A DNA stretch of 64,000 bases from Angiostrongylus vasorum (Eukaryota; Nematoda; Chromadorea; Rhabditida; Metastrongylidae), in the NCBI GenBank assembly GCA_018806985.1, contig JADANN010000005.1, positions 1-64,000 of the forward strand. Direction: 5' to 3'. Position numbers and translations under genes: made by a program. The notes below the pieces were generated by a model, which saw only the letters and a list, made by a program, of their open reading frames with translations, was not told the origin of the DNA and did no database searches. Position 1 is the stretch's first letter. Every line of letters starts with the position of its first letter. Below are positions 36,327 to 48,700 of the stretch, piece by piece.

Positions 36327-36612
36327 GGGCGCGTGTGGCACAGTGGTCGGAGGCGCCCTGCAATACACTTGGGTTTGATTCCAGCGCCACTGGCCCACCA
36401 AGCCTTCCATCCCTTGGGGTCGACAAATTGGTACAAAATAAAAGACTTCTTTGGGAGGATAGCAACACTAGCTCGATACATCGGTAGCCCACGGCAAGTC
36501 ATTGTAAAGGCCAGAGATGCATTCAATCACCTCCAAACCATGGTTAATGAAGTTGAATGCATGGCGCATCCCTCAGGTGATCATCGCCGAAAGCTTTATC
36601 CTTTGTCCTTTC
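36327..36612 (+). repeat. tRNA-derived SINE, full-length copy
   Basis: The head GGCGCGTGTGGCACAGTGGT holds a pol III A box (36337-36348), and GGTTTGATTCC (36372-36382) is a B box at normal tRNA spacing. The body follows: a CCTTCCATCCC block, GGGAGGATAGCAACAC, CGATACATCGGTAG, CCTCCAAACCATGG and CATCCCTCAGG, ending near AAAGCTTTATCC. Length is about 285 bp. This copy best defines the family. It probably ends in a pol III-type transcript, with no protein product. Confidence 0.88.
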
Positions 36613-36952
36613 TAACGCCTACCTCACCCGAACTGTCACCGAAGGACCACCATTGTTGCGAAAACCGATTCCTGCACAAGGCTAAAAAAATAAAAGACAG
36701 ATTTTCATCTCTTCACTAAAACAAGAGTTCATCCAACAACAGAATATCACATACAGTAACAATGGCACAAGAACATCACGAAAAAAAAATTCAGTGAACA
36801 AACAGATATATAGTATGCGTGAAATTAAAAGAGATTGAACCCATTCCCGTACGGCTGCGTGGTTTTGCAAACAATAAATAACTACAACTTAAGCAACCCG
36901 TGAACTGATAACCACCGTAAAAACACTATCGCGAATGCGTAGGAGACGGTCC

Positions 36953-38951
36953 TCAGTCACGTTCCTGCTGATCAGCCTTGCTGGAAACTATGTTGAAGCA
37001 AACAGCAGCCATACCAGCTCCGAGACATAACAGTAGCAATTGCCAATGCAGAAGCAAAACAGAGCTGTAGTAGAACGAGGCACAGGCAGCTAGTGACTGA
37101 AAGCACTAACTCTCATTCCATACGTGATAAAATTGCTCACATTCCTGTTAAAGGTAAGAAATCTGGGAACTGATATCCTTAGAACAATATATTACCACTG
37201 TAACATAGTACATCACGGAGAAACAGCGCGGTGTTAAGGAATATGCATTATTACAAAGCACTGTTTTGACAATGGATACTACCTGAGGTAATTTTGAGCG
37301 CTCGAAACGTCAGAAAACTTTTCTTCGTAGAAGAAATTTGTAACACGGCAAATGATGTTTAATATTAGGCTCATACTAAAGAAAGCAAATGTGTGAATGG
37401 TTCCGATGTTTTCTAGCAAATCAGAAAAATAATTAATTCACCTGGAAGAACTTGAACAGAGCAAATGCACATGACGACTCATGCTTGTACATAACACCAA
37501 GGAGTGTATAAATTTGCGTATTCCAGCAAGAGTCAGCCATACCGAGGAAATATCCACTCAGCATCGCTACGAATGTGCTTAAATATTAAGGAATCACGTC
37601 GGTCTCCATATATTAGGTCTTTTGCCTCATCCCTAGATGTCGAACATTGGGAAGCAACGAAGCCACTAAGTAAATGCTTCGGTGATATCAGATTTCTAGC
37701 ATAGCACAAGCTTTAATACTTCTAATAGACAAATAACAATCATGAATTACCTTGGTTCAATATACCCAATAGCCGAGGTTTTGTGCAGCGGAGATTCCAT
37801 TGGCAAATTCAAAAAGCATAGGAAGAACGCGGTGATGTGCATGATCATCCCGAGGATTACAACTTGCGACCGATTGAGTGAATTGCAATGGGGGAACACA
37901 CCAAATACCATTCCTCCACTGATTTGTCCAGCACCAATAGCCATTACCACGAAAGAGAGTATCTTCTCTGATCCCATATTCAAAGCAGTAGATGCCGAAA
38001 TACAAGCAGTGTACACTCCCGTATAGAATGTTGTTTCAGTGCCACTGAATAAAAAGCATACCGACAAGAAGGCCATCTCCTTTGTGGCAAGAAGACAGAA
38101 CGTATGTCTGAACTCCTCTTTCCAACTAGTGGGAACGAGAGTGATAGATGATGATGAGACATCCAATTCGTCCACATTTTCATCGAAAAGCGGGTCTTGA
38201 AATGTCTCTTCCAATGTAAACGATGGTGATGCTGGGAGAGCACAAAGAGTAATCACACCAGCAATGGAAACGATTGCGAACACGGTATACAGAAGCTGAT
38301 AGGAAGATGGGAAATCACTAAAAAGCCCACCTTTACTATCAGCACGTGAAATAGTCCTATTGGATCTCCAGAAAAATCTATTACCCATGACTCAGGACGA
38401 AAAAGAGGAAAACTGCTCCGGCAACTAGCGACGACTGTAACATTGCCCATAAAATCCCACTATTTCGAGCGATTTTTCCCTGTCTAGAGAACTGCACCAG
38501 GTAAGCGCCATTTGCTGTCCAAAGCACTTAAACACATTGATGGTGACTGCAGGGTAGTTCAACTTGAGCCTTTGAGTTAACTTCCAAAAGGATTCTGAAG
38601 CCTACCAGCACTACCGAACCCCAACACAGCGGAGAAAAAGTACAGCACGTAGACGTTCAGAAACAGAAACTGAATCATGAATGACGTGTAACATACAGCT
38701 CCGACTACCTGTGCCCATTTAGCGCCAAGCACGCTGATTATAGGGGGAGCGACTAGGGTAAAGAAGGTAAAGACGAAGTAGATAATCGCTAAGCTGTAGT
38801 AGCCACTGCTTTCGGTGATGCCTGACGAGGGATCATGCTGTGACAGGCTTCGCAACACCGATATCTCGACAAATGCCTGGGAGTTGAAGGCGGAGAAGAG
38901 AAGGAAAAAGGCGAATCCCAGCTGCAATATGGCGACGAGATCCTTGCGCAT
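36953..38951 (-). CDS. UNC-93-like multi-pass membrane protein
   Basis: Five exons on the minus strand chain in phase: 38951-38606, 38514-38385, 38335-37751, 37577-37442 and 37096-36953 (stop 36955-36953), 446 residues, the usual size for UNC-93A-type proteins. Exon 1 starts [20 protein letters not shown] and holds three membrane spans. Exon 2 has the family region [15 protein letters not shown]. Exon 3 carries two spans, an acidic loop near residues 190-215 and more spans. Exon 4 has the hallmark [16 protein letters not shown] and FALFKFFQ. Exon 5 ends with a last span. UNC-93 proteins resemble the major facilitator superfamily; C. elegans UNC-93 regulates a two-pore K+ channel, while the role of paralogues is unclear. 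An acceptor-like TTTCCAG three bases before the ATG suggests trans-splicing or an upstream exon. Intron 2 is only 49 bases by this model. Confidence 0.9.
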
Positions 38952-39956
38952 CTCCTGGAAACACAACTCGAAGAAAACCAACTTGACGAAAAGAAGTACT
39001 GAGAGACAGTACAACAACAGCAGCACAGAACAACCTCGCGACTTGTCTACGGTCTCGACAAGTCTCGCGCACGCACTGCAAACGCTCGCTGCTGAGAGAA
39101 CACGATTGGAGCGCGATCACTGCATTTATTTTCGATGAATGCTGGTCTTGAATGAGGGTCTTAGAGGACAATTAAATGCAAACATTCCATTTTTTTCTTG
39201 TAGCACTAGTCCTTGAGCAACTAGAATCGGTACTTGCAGGCTTTGTTCATTCTCATCGCACACCTGAACAGCTACTGAATGCGGTTCGCTCGCTTAAGAT
39301 ATAGTATGAGTTTCACTCTTCTGGTATGATGCTGTACTTCACTGTAAACGGTAGTGGCACGAACATAACCACTAAGTACCTCATCGGGATCTGCTTTGAC
39401 ATAAGTTGAGTTCTTCTTGTCTTTTTCAAGCAGAGATTTCAAAATCCTTTTCGGCTTGAAACATCACGCTATTCGATACACTCTAGCTGCAAAATCGTAA
39501 AGCGTTAGTGAAAAATTGAAACAAGTTCTCTTATTTAGGTATCAGTTTCACTTGATATCCTCCACTTATAAATCGTATTTGCCTAGTACAAACCAAAATG
39601 CTGTCGAAGTCAATTATTTTTATGCAGTAGAAGGGAAACAATTTGGCAGAAAAATCGATACCCATTGATTCTTTGTTCATTAAATCTAAGCAAAAGTAAA
39701 AGTCGCTTATGATCGAAGCATATAATACTAACGACCATGCCTTTTATATGTTAAGTTTACACGAGATCGTTGTAGGGCTTTGTTGTGGCTAACGTTTCGA
39801 CGTTGCCACATCTGTAGGTGTTTCTTCTTACGATATAGGTCTTCGTGGCTGTTTGCTCTAGTCGGACCAAGTACAACTGAATATTGCAGGAATGAAATTA
39901 ACGAATGAAATAAGGTGTTGTCTTTTTTATAAAGGATAGTTCTTTGTCTCTCACAA
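38952..39956. other. Upstream region of the UNC-93-like gene; fragment of a dispersed repeat
   Basis: The minus frame extends upstream of the chosen ATG as far as 39026, through a hydrophobic stretch, but an acceptor-like TTTCCAG at 38955-38961 makes the internal ATG the better start. At about 39775-39850 there is TTGTTGTGGCTAACGTTTCG, a piece of the dispersed repeat seen at 21.1, 27.5-27.9 and 55.3 kb. No other feature is visible. Confidence 0.4.
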
Positions 39957-40340
39957 CGGTTTACCGCCTCATCGTGACTGGGAGGTGTTCCTGGGTGTCT
40001 GGCTTTCATGTGCAGCGGGGGATTCATCTTCCTGGCAGGATTTCCCCAAACTGAGAAAGAGTCCGGCTTTTCAATCAAGAAGCCTAGCTTATTAGGTAAA
40101 CCAATACCAGGATTCGTCACTGTCCTGGTACCAAACTAGTCGCATGGTGCCAAATCTCCTTCTGATCCACAAAGGCGGCGACTGCCTGTGATGGTGATGA
40201 CCTGGGACAGACCTTGCCTAGGCTGGCCTCGATACACCAGAAAACACGAGCGGTTAAACCAGCAAAACTCCGAAAAAAATGGAGATTATGCTGGGACCTG
40301 CACAACCAGTGAGGATGGCAATCCAAGTATCCAAATAAGT
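39957..40340 (-). repeat. Family B dispersed repeat, full-length copy
   Basis: Runs on the minus strand from ATTTGGATACTTGGATTGCC (near 40335) through CCCAGCATAATCTCC and the GGCAGTCGCCGCC block to the GATGAGGCGGTAAACCGTT end near 39957. Both termini are present. Confidence 0.85.
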
Positions 40341-40489
40341 TCTTTATCTCCTATACTAATGGAGGACGTCGCGAACGCTCATTCCGTTCAGAAAATGTGA
40401 CCGAAGGGATCGTCGTAACTGTCGTCCGAAATGCTTGCTGAGTGTAATCTACATGGTCTTTACGTAAATTATTCTATCGCCCATATCAA

Positions 40490-41580
40490 GGACATTAGAT
40501 GAGGCACAAACCATTGAAGCGAGCAGGATTTCGACAAGGATTTTGCTGCATAGACCCCCATCCATACTGTGTCCAGGGTCACTGAGATTTGTCATGAGTA
40601 CCATCTGCTCCTAGTCTTGACTTTTGTCGACCATGGAAAAGCACTTGACAGTGTCGAAAGTCGAAACAAATCCAACACTATCGGCGCTGGCGAACAAGGA
40701 TTGGACTTGTTCTACATAAAGACACTATGTGACTGTTGTCGGAACTGAACTACCAAAATAGAACCTTTCTATTGAGCTCTTACCATACCCACAGGAGAAC
40801 GGGTTCGACCCTGCGACACTATATCGCCAAAAGCTGTTTACTAAAGCACCGCAGTGGGTGATGAAGTCACACGATTGGGGTGAGAACGCCTTAGGTATTG
40901 ATGGAAATTTCCTACAAAACCTTCGTTTCGCCGACGACATCGTCATCTTCTCAAGAAATACGAATTAGGTAGAGACGATGACCAATGAGCACAACGAAGA
41001 GGTAAAAAATATTGGATTATGCATAAATAGAACGAAGAACGTACGAGCATAGCACCCACCGTCCGATGTTGAACAAATCGACCTCGATGGTTCTTCAATT
41101 ACTGGAACCAGTGCGTACGTGTATCTTTGATGTTCGATGAACATGGACAACAACATGAAGGAGGAACCAAACAGAAGAAGGAAAACAAAACAGCACGCAT
41201 TCGGGCCTCTCAATGAAGCCACCGACGAGCTAAAGACCCGAAGATCCGCGCTCACCATTTCGATCCAACCATCCTCCCTGCGCTTTGTTACGTTGCAGAG
41301 ACGTGGGCTGATACTTCAGCCACGTCGAGAATACTCCGCACTACTCACAGAGCGCTTGAACGATGTCTTCTGAAATGAAACCGGCACTCTCAATGTCTGG
41401 TCGGAATGCTATGATCTTCGATTTTCGAAATCTATCGCGTCTTTGAGACCCAGGCAAACACACATCGACAGGGAAACAAAGGTGGGTCGCTCATGTACTG
41501 AGAAGAACAGGCGATAGTTGGACGAAATGAACTGTAGACTGGATTCCATGCTATACGTTGGGCGGACGTGTTCGTAATCA
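40490..41580 (+). mobile_element. RTE-type retrotransposon remnant, second subfamily
   Basis: A heavily mutated plus-strand reverse transcriptase. Recognisable pieces are QAGFRQGFCC (about 40530), LTFVDHGKALDSVE (about 40617, motif A), LRFADDIVIFS (40920-40955, catalytic motif), NMDNNMKEEPNRRRK (41137 onward) and the RWVAHVLRR-like tail near 41485. Stops and frameshifts separate them. The motifs differ enough from the 27.9-29.9 kb copy to suggest another RTE subfamily. Confidence 0.8.
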
Positions 41581-41704
41581 AAGTCAATCAGCTATACTCG
41601 CAAGTGAGGTTGTTTAACAGATCACATTATAACACTAGCACTCGTCACAGTAAACGAATCAAGCCACCATCATATACTATGATTGAGAGGCAAAGAAATG
41701 AATG

Positions 41705-41768
41705 GGAAATTTGCTGCGGTCCACACAACTAATGAAGACGGACCACCCGAGTATCCAAGTAAGTAAGT
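41705..41768 (-). repeat. Family B terminal fragment
   Basis: Only the GGATAC end is present: on the minus strand TTACTTACTTGGATACTCGG, then GTGGTCCGTCTTCATTAGTT. The rest is missing or too diverged to see. Confidence 0.6.
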
Positions 41769-41919
41769 CCTTCAACTATTGCATCTGGTCCAATTTGTTG
41801 AAATACGACTAGCCGGCACAAAGAGAAGCTACATGCAAAAATCCACAGGCCATCTTGAATGATGGATGCGATGAAACGAATGGAATGAAGCAAGTTCTGG
41901 GATCCGTGCAATATGATAT

Positions 41920-42401
41920 GTGAGGTCGGGTCACGTAAAAAAACCTTTTACGGTGAGCTTTTTTGCAGCATCTTTTGTGCTTTATCAGTTTTTTTTGTGC
42001 AATACTGATATTATCTCAGGCGTATGCCATGAAAGGCTATTATCTGCATTTAATAATTTGCGAAGAAAACTTTTTGGACCACTTGTTTCTCTGGCGAAAA
42101 GCCATTATTGTTAACGAGCGTATGCATTACGGAGAATGATGCTGGTGAAGATTGTGTTTTTTACTTGAAAACGAAAGTCCAACACTTTGGGACAGCTTTT
42201 TCGCTGCGACCAGACGATGAGTTGTTGAAGGGACTTCTTCATTGTAGCTCGGTATTAACGGAAGGTACGTTCACCAACGTGGTCTTCTGCCACTGGGTCA
42301 TTCATCCATCAAACCCTTCATATTTGATGAACGAGATTGCGATTTGTCCTTTAGAAAGAATTACCAACTCTTATTACCGGAATCTTTCACTGATGTTTTA
42401 A
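41920..42401 (+). CDS. Unidentified ORFs, possible exons
   Basis: Two adjoining frames (41920-42114 and 42108-42401) read partly like protein; the second contains DCVFYLKTKVQHFGTAFSLR and GLLHCSSVLTEGTFTNVVFC. They overlap in different phases, so a frameshift or an intron would be needed to join them. No domain is recognisable. They may be remnants of a transposable element or of an unrelated gene. Confidence 0.25.
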
Positions 42402-42753
42402 ATGTTGCACTCAAGAACATTATCCACACATATAATTCGCATCTCCGACATATAGCTAACAAATTTTACATACATTTTATAATTACTGCCTACAGGTCTT
42501 TTTAACATAAAACTAGTAATTCTAACATTTACATAAACATTTTTGTTTGGACATGTTCTTCCTGGCAAAGTCTCTCATTTCTGTGATTAGTACTGGAACA
42601 GTGTAAACATTGTTTTCTACAACGAGTGCATACAATGTTAACATGTTCATAGAGTTTTGTAACCATAATGCCTTGATTTGTGGGGAACGGTGGGAGACAA
42701 TTCCACCTGCAAGTTCATATCTTGCACTAGCGGACCCCGCCTTTTGCAGATGG

Positions 42754-43012
42754 GGGGCGCGTGTGGCTTAGGGGGATCCGAAGCACCCTGAAACACACTT
42801 ATGGGATCGATTCCCGCGCCCGTGGCTCAACAGGCCTTGTCTGGGAGGATACCAGTGCTGACTCGATACTTCAGCAGGCCACCTCAAGTCATTGCAAAGG
42901 CCAGATATGCATTCAATCACCTCCATCGATGCTTAATGAAGTCGAATGCATGGCGCACCCCTCAGGGGATTGATCAACGCCGAGAGCTTTATCTTTTATC
43001 CTTTAATGCGTT
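42754..43012 (+). repeat. tRNA-derived SINE, near full length
   Basis: The head GGCGCGTGTGGCTTAGGGGG has a degenerate A box, and GGGATCGATTCCCG (about 42812) is a good B box. A short deletion removes part of the CCTTCCATCCC segment. The body ends CATGGCGCACCCCTCAGGGG, then GAGAGCTTTATC. Confidence 0.82.
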
Positions 43013-43928
43013 GATATCGCCTTGCAACAGCTTTTCTTCAAGGAACTAAGAAGCCAGCGATGTGGAAAACTCCAGATTACAACGTAACGAAATGAGATGT
43101 CCATTTTGAGGTCATTTTCTGCGCGCGCTCCTTAGAGATCTTCTACGCGGTCATCAAACATGAAGGACATGAATGAGTTACTAGGTGGAAGAGGAACCGT
43201 ATACAGGGCAACCATTTGGTCGCTTTTGTCTACGAACACTTTTCCTCAAGTTTTCACCACAACATCTTGCGGTCTTGATGAGGTGTGGAAAACGGCCTCG
43301 TCGTAAACTTTCGATATCATTGTATTTTTCCCTCTTATCTTCCCACTTCAACACCATTTTACCGCTCCAATTCTGCTGTGGTGTCTATTGCTCATTTGCA
43401 TACAGATGCGTTCCTTTACCGAACAAATCGTACATAAGTCTCATCACTAAGACCGAGTAACATCTCCACTCATTAATAAAGCGCTAACGTTATATACCAG
43501 AACTGTGTAGATGGAACCAGTTCCTGAGCAGAATTTGGATAACTGGAGACTAAATTTTCATCTCTTGTATTGCATTTACTGTGAAAGGGGCTCTACTTTT
43601 GAAGGTCAAAAGTGATTTGTCAACAGATGATCCTCGTATGCTCTGTTGCAATTCCTGTTGAAAACTTCGATTAGTGGAATCTTGCAAAACGTGTGTTGTC
43701 CACTGCGCATTGTATTGACGGCACAATGGTAATTTGCAAACAGGCTTTTAAACCTTTCTTTTCTCATAATTAGGATGCGATAGGACATATGCAAGAGCAA
43801 AGCTCCAACTCCAATAACCCGTCAACAGTGGCAGCCTAGTAATGTAAACCTTAAGAAACGGAGCGATGAATCTTCTCATTTCATCAGCATTAGTGTGTCC
43901 TTACAACATATCCATCTGTGGGTTAATA
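43013..43928. other. Unassigned intergenic DNA
   Basis: No recognisable gene or repeat. The 91-codon plus frame at 43185-43460 and the minus frame at 43606-43800 show no motif. Confidence 0.4.
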
Positions 43929-44258
43929 TCAGTTCGTCGCTTTCACAATTATCTCTGGAATGTCAGCCATAAATATTTCGTAAAAAATCTCTTTGTTCTG
44001 TGCATCGAAGCAATTTTTTTCGATCCGCACTAGATTGACTGTCATTAGAGACCCAACAATTGTAAGATAATACGTTGTTAGACACTGAACAGTAACTTCC
44101 TCATCAACATTTTCGTTCTCTTCTTTCGATTCCCTTTCCTCACACTTTTCGACGGGAGGCGCAGATGGTTGCACGTATTCCTCCAAATCTCCGGGTTCCT
44201 CATTGTCAGTTTTGATAAAGAGTCGATCGTTTTTCAATTCTGTCTGCTGTTCCATCAT
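43929..44258 (-). CDS. Unidentified acidic ORF with a PSAPP motif
   Basis: 109 codons from ATG to stop. The first half is strongly acidic: it opens MMEQQTELKNDRLFIKTDNE, continues to YVQPSAPPVEKCEERESKEE, and is predicted disordered. The second half is mixed hydrophobic (TTYYLTIVGSLMTVNLVRIE), possibly one short membrane-like segment. PSAPP-like sequences are known as late-domain/ESCRT-binding motifs, but one short match is weak evidence. No family is recognised. The composition differs from the AT-driven spurious frames nearby, which is why I list it. Confidence 0.35.
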   Translation of the reverse strand: MMEQQTELKNDRLFIKTDNEEPGDLEEYVQPSAPPVEKCEERESKEENENVDEEVTVQCLTTYYLTIVGSLMTVNLVRIEKNCFDAQNKEIFYEIFMADIPEIIVKATN

Positions 44259-44550
44259 TTATGGCCTTCGAGTTACAGAGCAAAACTTTTTGCTATAGGT
44301 CTGGCAAACTGTAGTCTCCCAAAGTCTTTTGGTTATCGGAAAACTTTTGGGGATTACAGAAAACCAACATCGTTTACTATGTGAGCCTTGTAGAATTCCT
44401 TCATTTTTTCGTAGGATATTAGTTAATAGTTTTTTCATTCCAAGCGTTATGATGAATCATGACAATCGTACGAAATGAGTGGCCATCAAAAATGTAAAAA
44501 TGGACTCGGCGTAGACTGCAAAAAAAAACTTCTATATGTGCTAGTAAGAT

Positions 44551-44832
44551 GGCCCGTGTGGCGCAGTGGTCGGAGGCGCCATGCAACACACACGCGGAAT
44601 CGATCCCGGCGCCCATGGCTCACCAACCGTTCCATCCCTCCGGGCTCGGCAAATTGGTATCAGACTTGTCTGGGAGGATAGCAGCACTGGCTCGATACAT
44701 CGGTAGACCACCTCGAGTCATCGTAAAGGCCAGATATGCATTAAGTTGCTACTTCTAAACGTTTCTTATGTGGAGTGCATGGCGCATCCTTAGGGGGACT
44801 GTTCAACTCGAGAGCTTAATCGTTTTTTTTTG
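44551..44832 (+). repeat. tRNA-derived SINE, full-length copy
   Basis: The head GGCCCGTGTGGCGCAGTGGT contains the A box (44559-44570), and GGAATCGATCC (44596-44606) is the B box. The body shows CACCAACCGTTCCATCCCTC, GTCTGGGAGGATAGCAGCAC, CGATACATCGGTAGACCACC and an altered 3' third, ending in a T-run after GAGAGCTTAATC. Confidence 0.88.
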
Positions 44833-45320
44833 TGTGCTAGTAATGTGATTATATCGCGGATATAGTAATGGCAAATAATGGCATAAACACCTACAGAGAG
44901 ATAAGGCATAGCCTCTTCTACAACTCTGGGATGTTTGTAAACTCTTAAGTACTTCAGTTATCGAAGAACGAGCTCGTTCATTATGTCTGGAAGCAGAACA
45001 GGTAGAGGAGTTGCACTAGTGAGTGGCCGATATGAAGTTATTCTTTGTCCTATTCTGTAGCGATACAAAATTAACTTTCGGTCGTTGTGCGTTGAAGAAA
45101 AACCAATGCTGATTTTGTGATTGCGTTAAGTACACAAAATGACAGAGGATTAGTCGTGAGAGCATTTGATGCAAAGACTTAGGTCGACGACAACCTCTTC
45201 TATTCTCACTGATTTCTCTTCCGAATCACTTGGCTGATATACAAAAGCAATAAGCTACGTTCTTCTTTCTTTAACACTGTTCTTGATTTAAGTGGTCGTT
45301 TACAAGGTCTATTTTAGCAT

Positions 45321-45722
45321 ATGCCTTGCAAGACTTACAATGTTGTATACTTGACATTTATTCGTCGCACGCACCGGTCGAAAATGCTAAAAAAGATGAT
45401 AAAGCGTCTAAAACTAAGGGAGTTCACTTTTGAGGACTGTGGACAAGCTGTCGCTACCTTGCAACTATCATTGGCGCGCAAAAGACTGACATTGTATGAC
45501 AAGTGCGGCTGTTCGTCATTTTTAATATTGGAACATTGGCAGTCGAGAGATACATCATATCAGCCAGAAACGTTGTGGATAACTACTGGCAAATCCACGA
45601 CGGTAAAACCAGACGATAATATACGCATTCATCGGCTACTAGCATCGAGGTATGTTATTATGCTTGAAACTTATCAACAATTCATGCGTTTCGCTCTTGC
45701 GTTTGACAACCCAGTTGAGTGA
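45321..45722 (+). CDS. Unidentified 133-codon ORF
   Basis: Starts MPCKTYNVVYLTFIRRTHRS and contains EDCGQAVATLQLSLARKRLT, then SRYVIMLETYQQFMRFALAF near the end. The frame is long for this AT-rich background and has balanced composition, with several basic residues in the first 50 codons and no signal peptide or clear membrane span. I recognise no family and see no flanking exons. It could be a small gene, a retroelement relic or chance. Confidence 0.35.
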   Translation: MPCKTYNVVYLTFIRRTHRSKMLKKMIKRLKLREFTFEDCGQAVATLQLSLARKRLTLYDKCGCSSFLILEHWQSRDTSYQPETLWITTGKSTTVKPDDNIRIHRLLASRYVIMLETYQQFMRFALAFDNPVE

Positions 45723-45729
45723 TTTGTCG

Positions 45730-48700
45730 CTATAATCAGAATGAGTTGAAGTTACTGCTATCTTAGCGAAACAGTCGTAAGGTTTAAAGTTACTTTATAA
45801 ATGCTCAAGGTTCCATATGCTAAGGCAAGTGGTTACGTAGTATATCAACAATAAGAGTAGCGTTTGTTTTATTTCTTAACTACGATGGTGCGCCATTCCT
45901 TTACACCGTTTCTAGCGATCGTCTCTATGAATTCTTGCAATGATCATCGTTTTTTATTACTAGAGACATAGACTATAGTTTCTGTGGTACTCCCAATAGG
46001 ATGTGCACAACACAAATCTTCATTTTATATAATGTATGCTAACATATTAGCATGATATTCTAACATAGATGGATAGCAAAGGTAGCGTCAGAAGTAATCT
46101 CGATGAGTTCCAGTGAAGTTTCTCATACATGAAATCTTAAGCAGGGAGTCATTTTCAACTAATGAAAAGATTAGTAGGTAATGGTAGTGAAGGTGTGGAT
46201 TGGAATAGAACCGATGAAAACGAGAAAGGCTCCTAAACATCCCTGAGTAGGGTACTAAGAAATTCTGTCATTAAAACGTTTCGCAATTAGACGCACAAGA
46301 TTGGCACTTTTTTACTGCTGAGTATTTCACTTCTAGATTCATTTAATCATGGGGATTTCATTAGGGTCATCCTGTTTAAATAGCATGGAATTGTAAAATG
46401 AATTAAAACTCGTGACTTAATGATATCTCTTGTGCATCCACAACAGTATTGCGAAATGAGCAAAGGTAAACCTATTTATACAAGTCTCGACGCCGAATGA
46501 TCCCCTATAAAATCTTAACTTAGAGCTATCGTCTAATTTTCAGCTTGGCATTTCAACCGTGATCGCATTTTCACGTTACTCAATCATTTATCCATGCTTT
46601 ATTCGTCCATTTGAGCATTATGTGCTTGGAATCGTTAACTAGCCGACATTTGGTGCTCATATTATTGTCGTTGTCGATGTTGTTAGTGCATTTATGCTTT
46701 GTGTCTGTGCAAAAAAGGTACACGAACGTGACCCATAGCCTTCTGCTGAGTCTTCAATTAGTGTGAACAAGCGTCAGTGTGGGGGGTGGGTGCAGGGTTT
46801 CCCTTAGCTCACCTGCATGGCTAACGGCAATTAGCAACCACCGGTCGACGGCGGTTCTTTTGATTCTCGTCGAATATGTCAACCTGTCTTATGACTCTCA
46901 ACCACCTCTCATACCCTATACACTATTGTCTAATTCTCTACTACCACCTCAGCTACTCCATCTCGCCTCATAAATGCTTATTTATGGCTGGTTTAACGAC
47001 TACGCTCAATTAAGTGCGTTTTGAAAAATAAATAAAGAGAAATCAATCGTTCAATCGTTTATCAAGTGTTGCCAGTCAAATGAGGTAAACATCACAACTT
47101 TTCTTTAACAGCTCTAAATTAGAGAGAGTACAGCAGTCACCGTGAAAAGACTGGAAAAAATAATCTCAAGATTTCTAGTTCGTGGAATTAAGAACATTTC
47201 AGTTTAGTGATTTACTGTCTCTCTTTTCTTCATTTAGTGCATTTGACTAAATCCAATAATAGTGACAGGTCTGAGGCTGGTCTAGGTTCATGTAGCGTGT
47301 CTACTGCAGTTGTATTCTCTATTTGTTTTTTAGCTGTATTAGGAGCATGACTCTACCAACATCCACGAAATGAAAGTGGGATCATTCGGTGCAGGACCTT
47401 GCTTAATCTTTGGGTTTACCTCTACATTTCTATACTTCTTATATATTTCACAAAAAGTTTTAAGGCTGGCATCGCATTTAAGTGCTAAATGATAACTTTG
47501 AACAAAAAAGCAGTTACACTCGTGAATACTTTTTACTTTTTTTACGACAATAAGCTCATATATTTCAAACTGAGCAACTCACTGTGTCACTAGTTTCGTT
47601 CGTTATGTGTAGGTTTGGATCATATGGTACTAAATCGATTACGATCTTAATCTAACAATTCGATAAGCTGGGGTTACCACCATTCCTTTTGAGAACCCTT
47701 GAATTCCATAAAAGTCTGTCTTTAACCAGAAAATAGGGGGTGCAGTATCGAGCTTAGTTAACACATCTTAAGGTAAATTACCAGGTTTTTTTTGTGCTGA
47801 ACAATTTTTTTAAAGTTAATGTTTTACCAGTTTAAAACTACCTTTCTGATACACATATCTAGTTATGTTCGGGGTCTTCACGTAGTGCTTGAAAGTGACT
47901 AGTCAGAATGTCATCACGTAGATAGAAAGCGTCTGTATCGTGTACTTGCTCTTGCGAAGGCTACCGTATGTGCTGTGAGGCTTACCCCCTTTGTGTGATA
48001 ATTTGGATAGTGTAGCTCGGGTGAGCTTAAGAGGGCATAGTGATGATGTTTACTTGGTGTACCTGACAAGGCCAATAAAGGTGAGCCTCGTTACTGGCCT
48101 CTGCTACCTCTAATATCTCAGACACCTTGTCATCTCTCCACAACGTCCTACGTCGCAGATGTTGACCACGCATATTCAATGTGCCATTATTGCAACGATG
48201 ACGATGTACATTTGATAAGCTAATGTAGTTAATATCTAGAAGCAATTTAACTGGAAATTTAGACCTGATTGGTGAACTTGATGAGAGCAGTGTGAAGAAG
48301 AACATTCTCTTTCCTCATATGTCAACTGTGTAACAACAACTACACTTCACAAAGACCTACCGATAAAGTTGTTCTTTAATGGCGCTTAGAAACTAGCGGA
48401 AATGATTTCTTATGTTTAACAAAAACTTCGATCTTGATAGGGAGGACTAAGAAATGAATGAATGCGTTAGGTCAGTGCATTATTATCACGTTTCAGAATT
48501 TGCGTAGAAAGCAAAACTTGTTTGGACACTACCCGCCGAATTCACTATAGAGGCTTCTATTCCTCGACATAAGGTGGGCATTTATCGTTTACTCAGCTTT
48601 TAAACCATATTTTTTTGTGCCTGTTTAACAGACACCTATTAAAGGTAATACGCTTTACAGTAAGGCATCTTAAATGACCTGAAACGTTCATAAGCTTGCA

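Noticed and set aside
36337..36395. Functional tRNA gene at SINE heads and near 18330 and 62235
   Set aside because: A and B boxes are present but I cannot close a full cloverleaf with paired acceptor ends, and each is fused to a repeat body or lacks one box.
36218..36719. ORFs over the SINE (also 3530-3811, 42761-43049, 44475-44758, 59908-60362)
   Set aside because: They follow the tRNA-derived SINE on either strand and share its repeated peptides; not genes.
38350..38390. A 28-base intron (GTAATAG...CCAATAG) between exons 2 and 3 of the UNC-93-like gene
   Set aside because: It keeps frame but is shorter than credible spliceosomal introns; using the acceptor 21 bases further gives a 49-base intron, also in frame.
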